Origin: Allopusillimonas lactea
Lineage (GTDB): Bacteria > Pseudomonadota > Gammaproteobacteria > Burkholderiales > Burkholderiaceae_B
NCBI RefSeq assembly: GCF_021653995.1
Contig: NZ_JAJJOZ010000004.1
Location: forward strand, 1 to 64,000
Reading direction: 5' to 3'
Length of the DNA: 64,000 bases
The notes under the pieces were generated by a model that was not told the origin of the DNA, ran no database searches, and saw nothing but the letters and a program-made list of their open reading frames with translations. Positions 50,611 to 60,064 of this stretch are shown here, in pieces. The position numbers were made by a program, and so were the translations under genes. The stretch's first letter is position 1. Every line of letters begins with the position of its first letter.

Positions 50611-51765
50611 ATGACCGACATCGGTCGCCAAGCGCATATCATGCCTGCGCAGACCCAGCTTCCAGTCAGCAGCTACTTCGACGAAACCCTGTTTGCGCTC
50701 GAGCGCGAGCGCATCTTCGGCAATGCCGCACTTTATGTAGGCAACGAAAAATTCACGCCCGACGCCGGCGATTGGCGCACACTTGCCCATGAAGGCGCGG
50801 GTCGGGTACTGGTACGCAACCCCAACGGCGTCGAGCTGATCTCTAATGTATGCCGCCATCGGCAGGCCATCATGCTGGGCGGCAGCGCCAACGGCGTGGC
50901 CGGCAGCCCTGCCAGCGGCAACCTTCGCGATACGGGCGGCAATATGGTCTGCCCCGTACACCGCTGGACATACAACAACCAGGGCAAGCTGCTGGGCGCA
51001 CCGCAATTCCCGGCCACACCCTGCCTTGACCTGCGCAAGTTCCCGCTGCACAACTGCCACGGCCTGCTGTTCGAAGGCGGCCGAGACCCTGCTCGCGACA
51101 TGGCGAGCCTCTTCGAACGGCCCGAATTCGACTTCTCGGGCTATGTACTTGATCACATCGAAGTACACCGTTGCAACTACAACTGGAAGACCTTCATCGA
51201 GGTCTATCTCGAAGACTACCATGTCGCGCCCTTCCATCCCGGGCTTGGGCATTTCGTCACCTGCGACGATCTCACCTGGGAGTTCTCCGATTGGTACAGT
51301 TGCCAACGCGTCGGCGTGCACAATGCCCTGAGCCAACCGGGCTCCGAGGTGTATCGCGCCTGGCACGACCGGCTCATGGCCTACCGCGACGGCGATGCCC
51401 CCGAGTTCGGCGCGGTGTGGGTCACGTACTTTCCCACGCACATGATTGAGCTATATCCGCATGTGCTGGTGCTGTCTACCCTGCACCCAGTCAGCCCCCA
51501 GGAAACCGTCAACATCGTCGAGTTTTACTACCCCGAAGACATCGCCGCATTCGAGCGCGAGTTCGTCGAGGCGCAGCGGGCAGCCTATATGGAAACCGCC
51601 ATCGAAGACGACGAGATCGCCGAACGCATGGATGCCGGACGCAAGGCATTGATGAGTCGCGGCGTCTCCGAGGCCGGGCCGTACCAATCGCCCATGGAAG
51701 ACGGCATGCAGCACTTTCACGAATGGTATCGCCGCTTGATGGGGCCGGACGCATTGCCCGATTGA
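50611..51765 (+). CDS. Rieske non-heme iron oxygenase, alpha subunit
   Basis: 384 aa aromatic-ring-hydroxylating-dioxygenase-type large subunit. Rieske cluster ligands Cys80 and His82 in CRHRQAIML and Cys114 and His117 in CPVHRWTYNNQG. Mononuclear iron site in EVYLEDYHVAPFHPGLGHF (histidines about 203 and 208), with a C-terminal catalytic domain. No ferredoxin or reductase gene is adjacent, so its electron supply must come from elsewhere. The substrate is unknown; relatives include choline and carnitine monooxygenases and aromatic dioxygenases. Confidence 0.88.
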   Translation: MTDIGRQAHIMPAQTQLPVSSYFDETLFALERERIFGNAALYVGNEKFTPDAGDWRTLAHEGAGRVLVRNPNGVELISNVCRHRQAIMLGGSANGVAGSPASGNLRDTGGNMVCPVHRWTYNNQGKLLGAPQFPATPCLDLRKFPLHNCHGLLFEGGRDPARDMASLFERPEFDFSGYVLDHIEVHRCNYNWKTFIEVYLEDYHVAPFHPGLGHFVTCDDLTWEFSDWYSCQRVGVHNALSQPGSEVYRAWHDRLMAYRDGDAPEFGAVWVTYFPTHMIELYPHVLVLSTLHPVSPQETVNIVEFYYPEDIAAFEREFVEAQRAAYMETAIEDDEIAERMDAGRKALMSRGVSEAGPYQSPMEDGMQHFHEWYRRLMGPDALPD

Positions 51766-51841
51766 GGGCGGCGGGGGCAGGGGCGGCGCGGGCATCACCA
51801 ACAGCGCAGCGTCGGCTAACGCATACGCGCCGACGCGGGCG

Positions 51842-52738
51842 CTAGGCCTTGGCCGCCGGGGCCTGCGTTACCGCCCCATTACCTCGAAGCACTCGGTTTT
51901 CGGTGTAGGTGCGCCAGGTCGACAACAGGCCCGAGGCAATGATAAGCGCCATGCCCGCCCAGGCCATCACATCGGGGATGGTGCCCCAGAACACATAACC
52001 CAGCAGCGCGGCAAAGATGATGGTGGTGTACTGAAGCGCGGCGGTAAGCAAGGCAGAACCCAGGCCAAAGGCGCGCGTCATGGCCAACTGGCCGATCAGC
52101 CCCAGCACACCAACCCCTACCAGCGCGGCCCAGCCCCCCGGGCTGACCGAAGCCACGCCTTCCACGGCCAGGCCCGGTATGCTGGACAGGCACACACAGC
52201 ACGAAAAGATGAACACAGTGCGCCATTCAGGCTCGCCCACCCTGCCCAGCTCACGGATCTGCATCATGGCAATAGCTGAGAGTGCGCCCGCCCCCAACCC
52301 GCTGGCCGCTGCCAGCACGTGTTGATGCTCAAGGCTGGGACGCAGTACCGCCAACACGCCTATGAAACCCAGCACCACCGCAAGGATGCGCACCGAATCG
52401 CGCTGGGAGCCGCCCCAGCCCAGCATCCAGCCAGCGATGAACAGCGGCGCCGTATAGTTGAGGCTGATGGCAGTAGAAAGCGGCAGGTTGGAGATGGCGA
52501 AAAAACCCAGCCACATGGAAAAAATGCCCGATACATTGCGCCACAGGTGCAGCTTCCAACTGGTGGGCGCGAGGCGGCGGCGGGTACTGAGTGCCCAGCC
52601 AAACAGCAGAAGGACGGACGGGATGCCGCGAAACAGCACGACGTGCGAGAGCGATGCCCCCAAGTCCGAGGAAACCTTTACACAAGCCCCCATGCCGGCG
52701 AACATCAGACTTGCCAGTAGCATCCACAAAGACTGCAT
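51842..52738 (-). CDS. DMT superfamily (EamA) transporter
   Basis: 298 aa inner-membrane protein with ten predicted helices in two EamA repeats (about 1-140 and 150-290). It starts MQSLWMLLASLMFAGMGACVKV. Substrate unknown; related members export amino acids or metabolites such as S-adenosylmethionine-type compounds. Convergent with the Rieske gene and divergent from htpX. Confidence 0.85.
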   Translation of the reverse strand: MQSLWMLLASLMFAGMGACVKVSSDLGASLSHVVLFRGIPSVLLLFGWALSTRRRLAPTSWKLHLWRNVSGIFSMWLGFFAISNLPLSTAISLNYTAPLFIAGWMLGWGGSQRDSVRILAVVLGFIGVLAVLRPSLEHQHVLAAASGLGAGALSAIAMMQIRELGRVGEPEWRTVFIFSCCVCLSSIPGLAVEGVASVSPGGWAALVGVGVLGLIGQLAMTRAFGLGSALLTAALQYTTIIFAALLGYVFWGTIPDVMAWAGMALIIASGLLSTWRTYTENRVLRGNGAVTQAPAAKA

Positions 52739-52890
52739 GCGTAATCAACCGAAATAAGTAATCGACGCGAAGCCGATACTATACTCCGATGCCCGATCCA
52801 ATTTCCCGGCAGGTACTTTAAAATCGCCGTTTCACCCCCATTGTTTCGCGGTAGGCGCTCGTTGTCGCCGCTTTGTGGAATCCCTATTAC

Positions 52891-53772
52891 ATGAAACGTA
52901 TAGTTCTCTACCTGCTGACCAACTTTGCCGTGGTGATTGTGCTGAGCGCCTCGATGAATATCCTGGGCGTGGGCCGCTATCTCAGTGCCAACGGCATCGA
53001 CTTCACGCAGTTGCTGATTTTTTCGGCCGTCATCGGTTTCGCGGGTTCCATCATTTCACTACTGATGAGCAAATGGATGGCCAAGCAAAGCACCGGCGCA
53101 CGGGTCATCGACCCGCAGCGTCCCGACAATGCGCGGGAAGCCTGGCTGCTCGATACCGTGTATCAGCTGGCCGATCGCGCCGGCATCGGGCGCCCCGAAG
53201 TTGCCATTTACGAAGGCGCGCCCAACGCATTTGCCACGGGAGCCTTCCGTAACGAGGCGCTGGTGGCGGTTTCCACAGGCTTGCTGTCCAGCATGAGCGA
53301 AGAAGAAATCACGGCCGTGCTTGGGCACGAAGTCGCACACGTGGCCAACGGCGACATGGTGACGCTCACCCTGATACAGGGTGTGGTCAACACTTTCGTC
53401 ATTTTCTTCGCACGCGTGGTGGGCTACTTGGTGGATCGCGCCATCTTCAAGAACGACCGCGATATCGGTCCGGGCTATTACATCACGGTCATCGTCTGTG
53501 AGCTCGTGTTCGGCCTGCTGGCCTCGCTGATCGTCGCTTGGTTCTCCCGGCAGCGCGAATATCGTGCCGATGCGGGCTCGGCCCGTCTGCTCGGTTCGCG
53601 CGAGCCAATGATCCACGCGCTCGCCCGACTGGGCGGGCTCGAGGCCGGTGAACTACCCAAAACCTTCGAAGCCGCGGGCATTTCAGGCCGTCGTTCGATC
53701 AGCGCCATGATGGCTTCCCATCCGCCCCTCGAGGCACGCATCCACGCGCTGCAGAGCATGCAGCACCTTTAA
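52891..53772 (+). CDS. htpX: Membrane metalloprotease HtpX
   Basis: 293 aa from MKRIVLYLLTNFAVV (ATG 52891; an in-frame start 18 bp upstream is unlikely). Two N-terminal helices, then the zinc site HEVAH (about 146-150) with the third ligand Glu in REYRADAGSARL, and two more helices (about 158-200). It degrades misfolded inner-membrane proteins. A terminator follows. Confidence 0.96.
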   Translation: MKRIVLYLLTNFAVVIVLSASMNILGVGRYLSANGIDFTQLLIFSAVIGFAGSIISLLMSKWMAKQSTGARVIDPQRPDNAREAWLLDTVYQLADRAGIGRPEVAIYEGAPNAFATGAFRNEALVAVSTGLLSSMSEEEITAVLGHEVAHVANGDMVTLTLIQGVVNTFVIFFARVVGYLVDRAIFKNDRDIGPGYYITVIVCELVFGLLASLIVAWFSRQREYRADAGSARLLGSREPMIHALARLGGLEAGELPKTFEAAGISGRRSISAMMASHPPLEARIHALQSMQHL

Positions 53773-53822
53773 GGCGGAAGAAGCGACGGGCTCGCCACCC
53801 GGCCTCCCCCCGCCCTTCTCGC

Positions 53823-53854
53823 AGGCCCGGCGCACAATGCCGGGCCTCTTTATT
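53823..53854 (+). terminator. Intrinsic terminator after htpX
   Basis: Perfect 9-bp stem AGGCCCGGC/GCCGGGCCT with a 7-nt loop, followed by CTTTATT, 50 bp after the htpX stop. Confidence 0.75.
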
Positions 53855-53903
53855 GCCTGCGGGCCCGCAGGGCCCACAGCTATCAGCGAGGTATGATCCG
53901 TTC

Positions 53904-55574
53904 ATGAGAGAAATCTTTGCCCTGCTTAACTTCGGAGGCTACATTGCCCTGTTGCTGTGGGGCGTGCACATGGTCCAGACCGGCGTGCAACGGGCATTCG
54001 GCGCCGCGCTGCATGTCTGGATGGGTCGCGCGCTGGGCACGCGCGCCAAAGCATTCTTTACCGGCATGGGCATTACCGCAGCGGTGCAGAGCAGCACTGC
54101 CACGGGGCTGATGATCAGCAGCTTTGCAGCGGGCGGGCTGCTTGCGCTGGGCCCTGGCCTGGCGGCTATGCTGGGCGCCAACGTAGGCACGACTATCATT
54201 GTGCAACTGCTGTCATTCAAGCTCACCGCGTTGGCGCCCCCCCTCATTCTGCTTGGTGTCTGGCTGTTTCGGCGCAATCCGCCGGGGCGACGGCGCGACC
54301 TTGGCCGCGTGTTTATTGGCCTGGGCCTACTACTGCTTTCTCTGCACGAACTGACGCTGCTATTCAAACCCGTCGAGCATGCACAACTGCTCAGGCTGCT
54401 GATCGAAGCCCTATCAGACCAGCCCGTGGCAGCGATGGCGCTGGCGGCGGTGCTCGCCTGGGCGTCGCACTCCAGCGTCGCTGTTGTCGTGCTGATCATG
54501 TCACTGGCGCACCAGGGCTTGATCGGCGCTTCACTGGCAATTGCCTTAGTGCTGGGCGCAAACCTCGGCACAGCCGTCAACCCTTTGCTGGAAACCGCCG
54601 GCGGCAACGACCCAGCCACACGCCGGCTGCCGATCGGCAACCTGGGCACCCGCGTCGCAGGCTGCGTGATCGCCCTGATCACGCTCCCCTGGCTGCCCGC
54701 GGTCATGCAATGGTTCACAAGCGATCCCGCACGAGGTGTCGCCAACTTCCATACCTTTTTCAATATTGCCGTGGCGCTGATCTTCTTGCCGCTGCTGACG
54801 CCCTATGCCCGCCTGCTGCGCCGGCTGCTGCCGCGCCGCACCGATCCGAACGATCCGTCTCAGCCGCGCTACCTGGATGCGTCCGCCCACGAGGTACCGG
54901 GCATCGCGCTGGGCAATGCCGCCCGCGAAGCGCTGCGCATCAGCGACATGGTTCAGAATATGCTGTCGATCACCCGTACGGCGTTCACACGCGACGGCCA
55001 CCCGCTGCATATCCAGGCCCGCTATCTGGCCAACGCAATCAACCAGCTGGACAGCCATATTGCCGCCTATTTGGCCACCTTGGATCAGGAATCACTGAAC
55101 AAGACCGAACACCAGCGGCTGGATGATATCGTCGCGTTTTCGTCGAACATGACCCATGCCGCCAATATTGCCGCCAACGGCCTGATGACGCACATCGCGA
55201 CGCTGCGCAAAAAGGGCTGGTCGCTGAAGCCCTGGCAGCAGGAGCAGCTTGCCGAGACAATAGACCGCCTGATCCGCAACCAGCGCCAGGCCGCCGCGCT
55301 GTTCATGACCGAAGACCTGCGCAGCGCCCGGGTTCTTGCATTCGAGAAAGGGAGTTTTCGCGAACTTGAGGCGCAGGCGGTGGAGCAACACCTGCGCACC
55401 ATCAAGGCCGGCCGGCTGGACGACGTCGACCAGGGTTCGTTCTACTTGGACATCTTGCGCGACACCAAGGCCATCAACGCCTGCATGGTGGAAGCCACGG
55501 CCTATCCCATCCTGGCACGCCACAACGCGCTGCTGCCCAACCGGCTGCGCGACATCGAGCCCAGTGACAACTGA
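53904..55574 (+). CDS. Na/phosphate cotransporter with PhoU-like domain (NptA/YjbB type)
   Basis: 556 aa. Eight or so membrane helices in two repeats (about 1-320), then a helical PhoU-like domain (about 340-556). First repeat motif AAVQSSTATGLM (about 61); second AWASHSSVAVVVL (about 187), where the usual Gln is His. GANVGTT and GANLGTA follow each. Members carry out sodium-dependent phosphate transport; E. coli YjbB exports phosphate. Start at ATG 53904 giving MREIFALLNFGGYIALL. It follows htpX after a terminator. Confidence 0.88.
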   Translation: MREIFALLNFGGYIALLLWGVHMVQTGVQRAFGAALHVWMGRALGTRAKAFFTGMGITAAVQSSTATGLMISSFAAGGLLALGPGLAAMLGANVGTTIIVQLLSFKLTALAPPLILLGVWLFRRNPPGRRRDLGRVFIGLGLLLLSLHELTLLFKPVEHAQLLRLLIEALSDQPVAAMALAAVLAWASHSSVAVVVLIMSLAHQGLIGASLAIALVLGANLGTAVNPLLETAGGNDPATRRLPIGNLGTRVAGCVIALITLPWLPAVMQWFTSDPARGVANFHTFFNIAVALIFLPLLTPYARLLRRLLPRRTDPNDPSQPRYLDASAHEVPGIALGNAAREALRISDMVQNMLSITRTAFTRDGHPLHIQARYLANAINQLDSHIAAYLATLDQESLNKTEHQRLDDIVAFSSNMTHAANIAANGLMTHIATLRKKGWSLKPWQQEQLAETIDRLIRNQRQAAALFMTEDLRSARVLAFEKGSFRELEAQAVEQHLRTIKAGRLDDVDQGSFYLDILRDTKAINACMVEATAYPILARHNALLPNRLRDIEPSDN

Positions 55575-55638
55575 CCCGCGCCAGGGCCGCGCGCGGTAAC
55601 GGCGACGGCGGGCGCATCACCCGTAGCGCGGGGCACGC

Positions 55639-56424
55639 CTACAGATGACGCTCGAACCAGTCCAACGTCTTCTGCCACGCATCAGCGGCATCTTCGGCGT
55701 TATAGCTGGGGCGATAGTCGGCAAAGAAAGCATGACCCGAGCGATCATACACTTTCATGTGCGAGGCTTTGGATGCGGCCCCCCCTTCTTCGAGCGCGGC
55801 CTCCATGCGCCACACATCGTCCAAGGGTATTCCCGTGTCTTCGCCGCCATACAATCCCAACACCGGCGCGAGCAGATCGCGGGCAACATCGAGCGGGTTG
55901 CGCACCTGCAGCGGCCCATGCCCGCGCGTGAGGCGCCCGTACCACGCTACCCCTGCCTTGCAGGCGGGGTTATGGGCGCAGTACAACCACACAATACGCC
56001 CGCCCCAGCAGAAACCCGTTATCCCAAGCCGGGCGCCATCTCCACCCTGTGCCACCGCCCAGCGCGCGGCCGCGTCCAGGTCGGTCAGCACTTGCTCGTC
56101 AGGCACACGGGCAACGATGTCCTCGATCAAGCGGTTCATCTCGCTGTATGCCGAGGGGTCGCCCTGGCGCTGGTAGAGTTCGACCGCAACGGCCAGATAG
56201 CCCTCATGCGCAAAGCGACGACAAATATCTTTGATGTGCTCATGCACGCCGAAGATTTCCTGCACCACCAGGATAATGGGTGGGTGCGCCACGCCTTCGC
56301 GGACCGCGTAGTAAGCCTGCAGGGCGGTATCCTTGGCGGGAATCTCCACCACGCCTGCACGCAGGCCTTCAGCCGGGGTGTGGATCGCGGCAGCGGTACT
56401 GCCGGTAATGGTCGAATAAGACAT
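55639..56424 (-). CDS. Dienelactone hydrolase family protein
   Basis: 261 aa alpha/beta hydrolase. Catalytic triad Cys in GFCWGGR (about 138), Asp in YGGEDTGIP and His in SGHAFF (about 230). The start at 56424 has GAGGAGG 6 bp upstream. Family members hydrolyse dienelactone in chlorocatechol breakdown or act as general carboxymethylenebutenolidases; no catabolic genes adjoin, so the role is open. Confidence 0.9.
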   Translation of the reverse strand: MSYSTITGSTAAAIHTPAEGLRAGVVEIPAKDTALQAYYAVREGVAHPPIILVVQEIFGVHEHIKDICRRFAHEGYLAVAVELYQRQGDPSAYSEMNRLIEDIVARVPDEQVLTDLDAAARWAVAQGGDGARLGITGFCWGGRIVWLYCAHNPACKAGVAWYGRLTRGHGPLQVRNPLDVARDLLAPVLGLYGGEDTGIPLDDVWRMEAALEEGGAASKASHMKVYDRSGHAFFADYRPSYNAEDAADAWQKTLDWFERHL

Positions 56425-56546
56425 TGCACCTCCTCTTAGGTCGCTTGCGGATGGGCGCCGCACCGTTCAATGACGAACCGGCCGTTGCAGGAGCGCCCGG
56501 ATGTAATGTTCGCCCCCGCACGGGAGCAAGCAGCAAGCGCCGGGCC

Positions 56547-59264
56547 TCAGTGCGCCTGCTCCCAGTTTGGTCCGACTCCGACTTCGGCCACCAGCGGCAC
56601 GCTGAGCGACGCCACACCAGCCATCAGCTGCGGTAATTGCCGGGCCACGCGATCGACTTCGTCGGTCGGCACGTCAAGCACAAGTTCGTCGTGCACCTGC
56701 ATGACCAGCAGTGCTTTCAACTTTTCCTGCTCGAGCCAATCTTGCACCTTTACCATGGCCATCTTAATCAGATCCGCCGCCGTACCCTGCATGGGCGCAT
56801 TGATGGCTGCCCGTTCGGCGGCAGCCTGACGCGGCCCCTTGGCGCCGCGCAAGTCGGGCAGCCACAGTCGGCGCCCGAACACGGTCTCGACATAGCCCAG
56901 CTCTCGCGCCATCGCCTTGGTCTGCTCCATATAGGCCGCAACACCCGGATAGCGGGCAAAATAGCGATCAATGTAGGAGCGAGCTGCGTCGCGGGTGATG
57001 CCCAGATTGGCCGCCAGGCCAAATTCGCCCATGCCATAGATGAGCCCGAAGTTGATCGCCTTGGCGGCACGGCGCTGGTCCGCCGTGACGTCATCCTGCG
57101 CAACACCAAACACCTCGGCCGCCGTGGCACGGTGGATGTCATCGCCGCGCTCGAAAGCGGCACGCAGGTTTTCGTCGTCGGAAACATGCGCCATCACGCG
57201 CAGCTCGATTTGCGAGTAATCCGCCGAAACGATGCTGCCGCCGCTGGCAATGAAGGCGGTGCGCACGCGCCGCCCTTCGCCGGTGCGCACAGGTATGTTC
57301 TGCAGGTTAGGATCTGAGGACGCGAGCCGGCCCGTGATGACGGCCGCCTGTGCATAGCGCGTGTGCACTCGCCCCGTCCTGGCATTGATCATGCGCGGCA
57401 GCTTGTCGGTATAGGTGGACTTGAGCTTGGCCACCCCGCGATAGTCGAGCAGCAGGGCTGGCAAAGGATAGTCGCGCGCCAGCTTGCTTAGTACGTCCTC
57501 GTCTGTGGAAGGCGCGCCACTGGCGGTTTTGCGCACCACTGGCAAACCCATGCGCTGGAAGAGGATCTCGCCCAATTGCTTGGGCGAGTTGAGGTTGAAG
57601 GGCTGGCCGGCCAGGGCATAGGCCTTTTGCTCGAAATCGATCAACTGCCGGCCAAGCTCGCTGCTTTGCGTCGCCAGCACACCTGCATCAATGCGCACAC
57701 CATTGTGCTCGACAATGGCCAACACACGGGAAACGTCGATTTCGAGCTTGTAGATGAACTCCAGGCCAGGGTCGGCTGCCACGCGGGGCCGCAGTGTATG
57801 GTGCAGTTGCAGGGTGAAGTCGGCATCTTCGCTGCCGTATTGGGTGGCTTTGTCGACCTCGACTTCATCGAAGCAGATTTGCTTCGCACCCTTGCCGCAC
57901 AAGTCTTCATAAGACAAGCCGGTACGGCCCAGCCAGCGCTGCGCCAGCTCTTCCATGTTGACGCGGCGGTGCGATTCGAGCACGTAGGCCTGAAGCATGG
58001 TGTCTTCGGCGACGCCGGCCAACGCGATGCCCTCGTTGAGCAATACATGCGTATCGTACTTGGCGTTGTGCAGCAGTTTGCGGGCGCTGGCGTCTTCGAG
58101 CCAGGGCTTGAGCCGTGCCAACACCTCAGCCTTGGGTAGCTGGGCCACTCGGTCAGGCCCCCGATGAGCCACCGGTATATAGCAGGCCACACCTGGCTCG
58201 ACAGACAGAGACATGCCCACCAGGCTGGCGCACATAGGGTCAAGCGAGGTGGTTTCAGTGTCCAGCGCCACAAGATCGGCAGTGCGAATGCTCGCCAGCC
58301 AGCGCTCGAACGCATCCCAATCGAGAATGGTTTCGTAGCGGGTTTCGGCGGGTGCCTCCGGCTGCCCAGGCGGCTGGCGGCTATCCTGGGCGGGGATGCG
58401 CGTGGGATCGCCGGTGAGTTCGCGCAACCACGTGCGAAAACCAAATTCCTCGTAAAGCCGAACCAGAGCATCCTTGTCAGCGGCGCGGGGAACCAAAGCG
58501 TTCAGATCAGGTCCGATATCTGGGATGCTGCAATCAGTTTTTACCGTCAGCAGTTCACGCGTCATGGCAAAGTTGGGGATGGCTTCGCGCAGGTTTTTGC
58601 CGGCCACACCGTTGATGTCTTCGGCATGGGCAACCAGCTCATCCACCGTTTGGTACTGGCTCAGCCATTTGGCCGCCGTCTTCGGGCCTACTTTGGCCAC
58701 GCCCGGCACATTGTCCACCGCGTCGCCAGTCAGCATCAGAAAGTCTATGATTTGCGCTGGGCGCACCCCAAACTTGCGAATGACCCCATCGACATCCTGC
58801 GTTTCGCCGCTCATGGTATTAACGAGCTGCACATGTTCGTTGACGAGTTGCGCCAAGTCTTTGTCGCCCGTGGAGATCACCGTTTGCACACCCTGTTGCG
58901 TGGCTCGGACGGCCAGGGTGCCAATAATGTCATCGGCCTCCACCCCTTCCACCGACAGCACGGGCCAGCCCATGGCTGAAACCGCCTCGTGTATGGCGGG
59001 AATCTGCGCCGCCAGTTCCTCAGGCATAGAGGGGCGGTTTCCTTTGTACAGCGGATACAGATCCTCGCGGAATGTCTTGCCGCGTGCATCGAAAACGCAG
59101 GCGGCATAGTCTGCCTTGTAATCCTGGATCAGTCTCCGTAACATAGAAATGACACCATACAGGGCGCCCGTCGGTTGCCCGCTGGCATTACGAAGATCCG
59201 GCATTGCGTGATAGGCGCGATATAAATAGCTGGACCCATCTACAAGTAACAAGGTTTTTTTCAT
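56547..59264 (-). CDS. polA: DNA polymerase I
   Basis: 905 aa. 5'-3' exonuclease (about 1-300, starts MKKTLLLVDGSSYLYRAYH), active-looking 3'-5' proofreading domain (about 325-510, ALDTETTSLD at 334, LLHNAKYDTHVL, and GSEDADFTLQL) and polymerase domain with SADYSQIELRVMAH (about 682), RRAAKAINFGLIYG and QVHDELVLDV (about 858). All catalytic acidic residues are present. Its start codon overlaps the start codon of the divergent LOG-family gene. Confidence 0.98.
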   Translation of the reverse strand: MKKTLLLVDGSSYLYRAYHAMPDLRNASGQPTGALYGVISMLRRLIQDYKADYAACVFDARGKTFREDLYPLYKGNRPSMPEELAAQIPAIHEAVSAMGWPVLSVEGVEADDIIGTLAVRATQQGVQTVISTGDKDLAQLVNEHVQLVNTMSGETQDVDGVIRKFGVRPAQIIDFLMLTGDAVDNVPGVAKVGPKTAAKWLSQYQTVDELVAHAEDINGVAGKNLREAIPNFAMTRELLTVKTDCSIPDIGPDLNALVPRAADKDALVRLYEEFGFRTWLRELTGDPTRIPAQDSRQPPGQPEAPAETRYETILDWDAFERWLASIRTADLVALDTETTSLDPMCASLVGMSLSVEPGVACYIPVAHRGPDRVAQLPKAEVLARLKPWLEDASARKLLHNAKYDTHVLLNEGIALAGVAEDTMLQAYVLESHRRVNMEELAQRWLGRTGLSYEDLCGKGAKQICFDEVEVDKATQYGSEDADFTLQLHHTLRPRVAADPGLEFIYKLEIDVSRVLAIVEHNGVRIDAGVLATQSSELGRQLIDFEQKAYALAGQPFNLNSPKQLGEILFQRMGLPVVRKTASGAPSTDEDVLSKLARDYPLPALLLDYRGVAKLKSTYTDKLPRMINARTGRVHTRYAQAAVITGRLASSDPNLQNIPVRTGEGRRVRTAFIASGGSIVSADYSQIELRVMAHVSDDENLRAAFERGDDIHRATAAEVFGVAQDDVTADQRRAAKAINFGLIYGMGEFGLAANLGITRDAARSYIDRYFARYPGVAAYMEQTKAMARELGYVETVFGRRLWLPDLRGAKGPRQAAAERAAINAPMQGTAADLIKMAMVKVQDWLEQEKLKALLVMQVHDELVLDVPTDEVDRVARQLPQLMAGVASLSVPLVAEVGVGPNWEQAH
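59221..59226 (+). promoter_or_regulatory. -10-like TATAAA for the LOG gene, inside polA
   Basis: TATAAA lies 37 bp before the LOG ATG, within the polA coding strand. Together with AAGG (59251-59254), 8 bp before the ATG, it could drive the plus-strand gene. No convincing -35 is visible. Confidence 0.25.
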
Positions 59265-59943
59265 GTCAAACAATAAAATAGTCCGTCTGACCGCTTCACA
59301 GCAGATCCCGGGGATTATGTCAGAGTTGCAAACCGCGGCCGACACCCTAAAGGAAATCGGCTGGGGGGTCAGCATTTTCGGCAGTGCGCGCTTGCGCCCA
59401 GATTCTCCTTATTACCTGCTCAGTGAAACCATAGGCACCCGCCTGGCAAAGGCCGGGTTCACCGTCATTGCCGGCGGCGGCCCCGGCATCATGGAAGCCG
59501 CCAACAAAGGCGCCTTCGAGGCGGGCGGCAAAAGCGTAGGCCTCAATATTAAACTGCCTCACGAAACCAGCAACAATCATTACCAGACGCACAGCCTCAA
59601 TTTCGAGTATTTCTATTCCCGCAAGGCCACTTTCTTCATGCACAGCGCTGCCTATATTGCGCTGCCAGGTGGCTTTGGCACCCTGGACGAATTGTTTGAA
59701 GTCATGACACTTGTACAAACCGGCAAGGTGCCGCCGGCGCCCATTATCCTGATCGGTACCCACTTCTGGGCTGGCCTCATCGACTGGATCCGCAGCCAGT
59801 TGCTCACCCACAAGCTGATTGGGCCCAATGACATCAACCTGCTCATGATTACCGACGATGTCGACCTGGCCATGCGGCGTATAGAGATGTTCTGCGCCCA
59901 ATTTTCCCACGAACGCGAAACGGCCCCGGTACTTCCGGAATAA
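59263..59943 (+). CDS. LOG family protein (TIGR00730, cytokinin riboside phosphoribohydrolase-like)
   Basis: 226 aa from the ATG at 59263, which has AAGG 8 bp upstream; an ATG at 59317 (MSELQTAADTLKEIG) is an alternative with GGGGATT ahead of it. Nucleotide-binding SIFGSARL, GGGPGIMEAANKGAFE (about 70) and the active-site PGGFGTLDELFE (about 134). LOG enzymes cleave nucleoside 5'-monophosphates; some bacterial members act on AMP or on cytokinins. Divergent from polA with overlapping start codons. Confidence 0.9.
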   Translation: MSNNKIVRLTASQQIPGIMSELQTAADTLKEIGWGVSIFGSARLRPDSPYYLLSETIGTRLAKAGFTVIAGGGPGIMEAANKGAFEAGGKSVGLNIKLPHETSNNHYQTHSLNFEYFYSRKATFFMHSAAYIALPGGFGTLDELFEVMTLVQTGKVPPAPIILIGTHFWAGLIDWIRSQLLTHKLIGPNDINLLMITDDVDLAMRRIEMFCAQFSHERETAPVLPE

Positions 59944-59987
59944 GCCGTCCCGAAAGGCATCGGCATTTACCCTTAAGGCCGGAGGCC

Positions 59988-60025
59988 GCTGGCGCTGCGT
60001 ACGGCATGCCGTACACAGCGCCAGC
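59988..60025. repeat. 38-bp imperfect palindrome between LOG and tauA
   Basis: 10-bp arms GCTGGCGCTG and CAGCGCCAGC surround a perfect 16-bp palindrome GTACGGCATGCCGTAC, with a single C/A mismatch between them. No T-run follows (CCAAGATATT), so it is either an unusual terminator of the LOG gene or a protein-binding site upstream of tauA. Confidence 0.8.
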
Positions 60026-60064
60026 CCAAGATATTGAGACATTAAGCAGTCCAAAGGCGAAAAA

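Noticed and set aside
50205..50642. 145-aa frame in the xseB/Rieske gap
   Set aside because: Pro/Arg-rich with no recognisable domain, and it covers both promoters.
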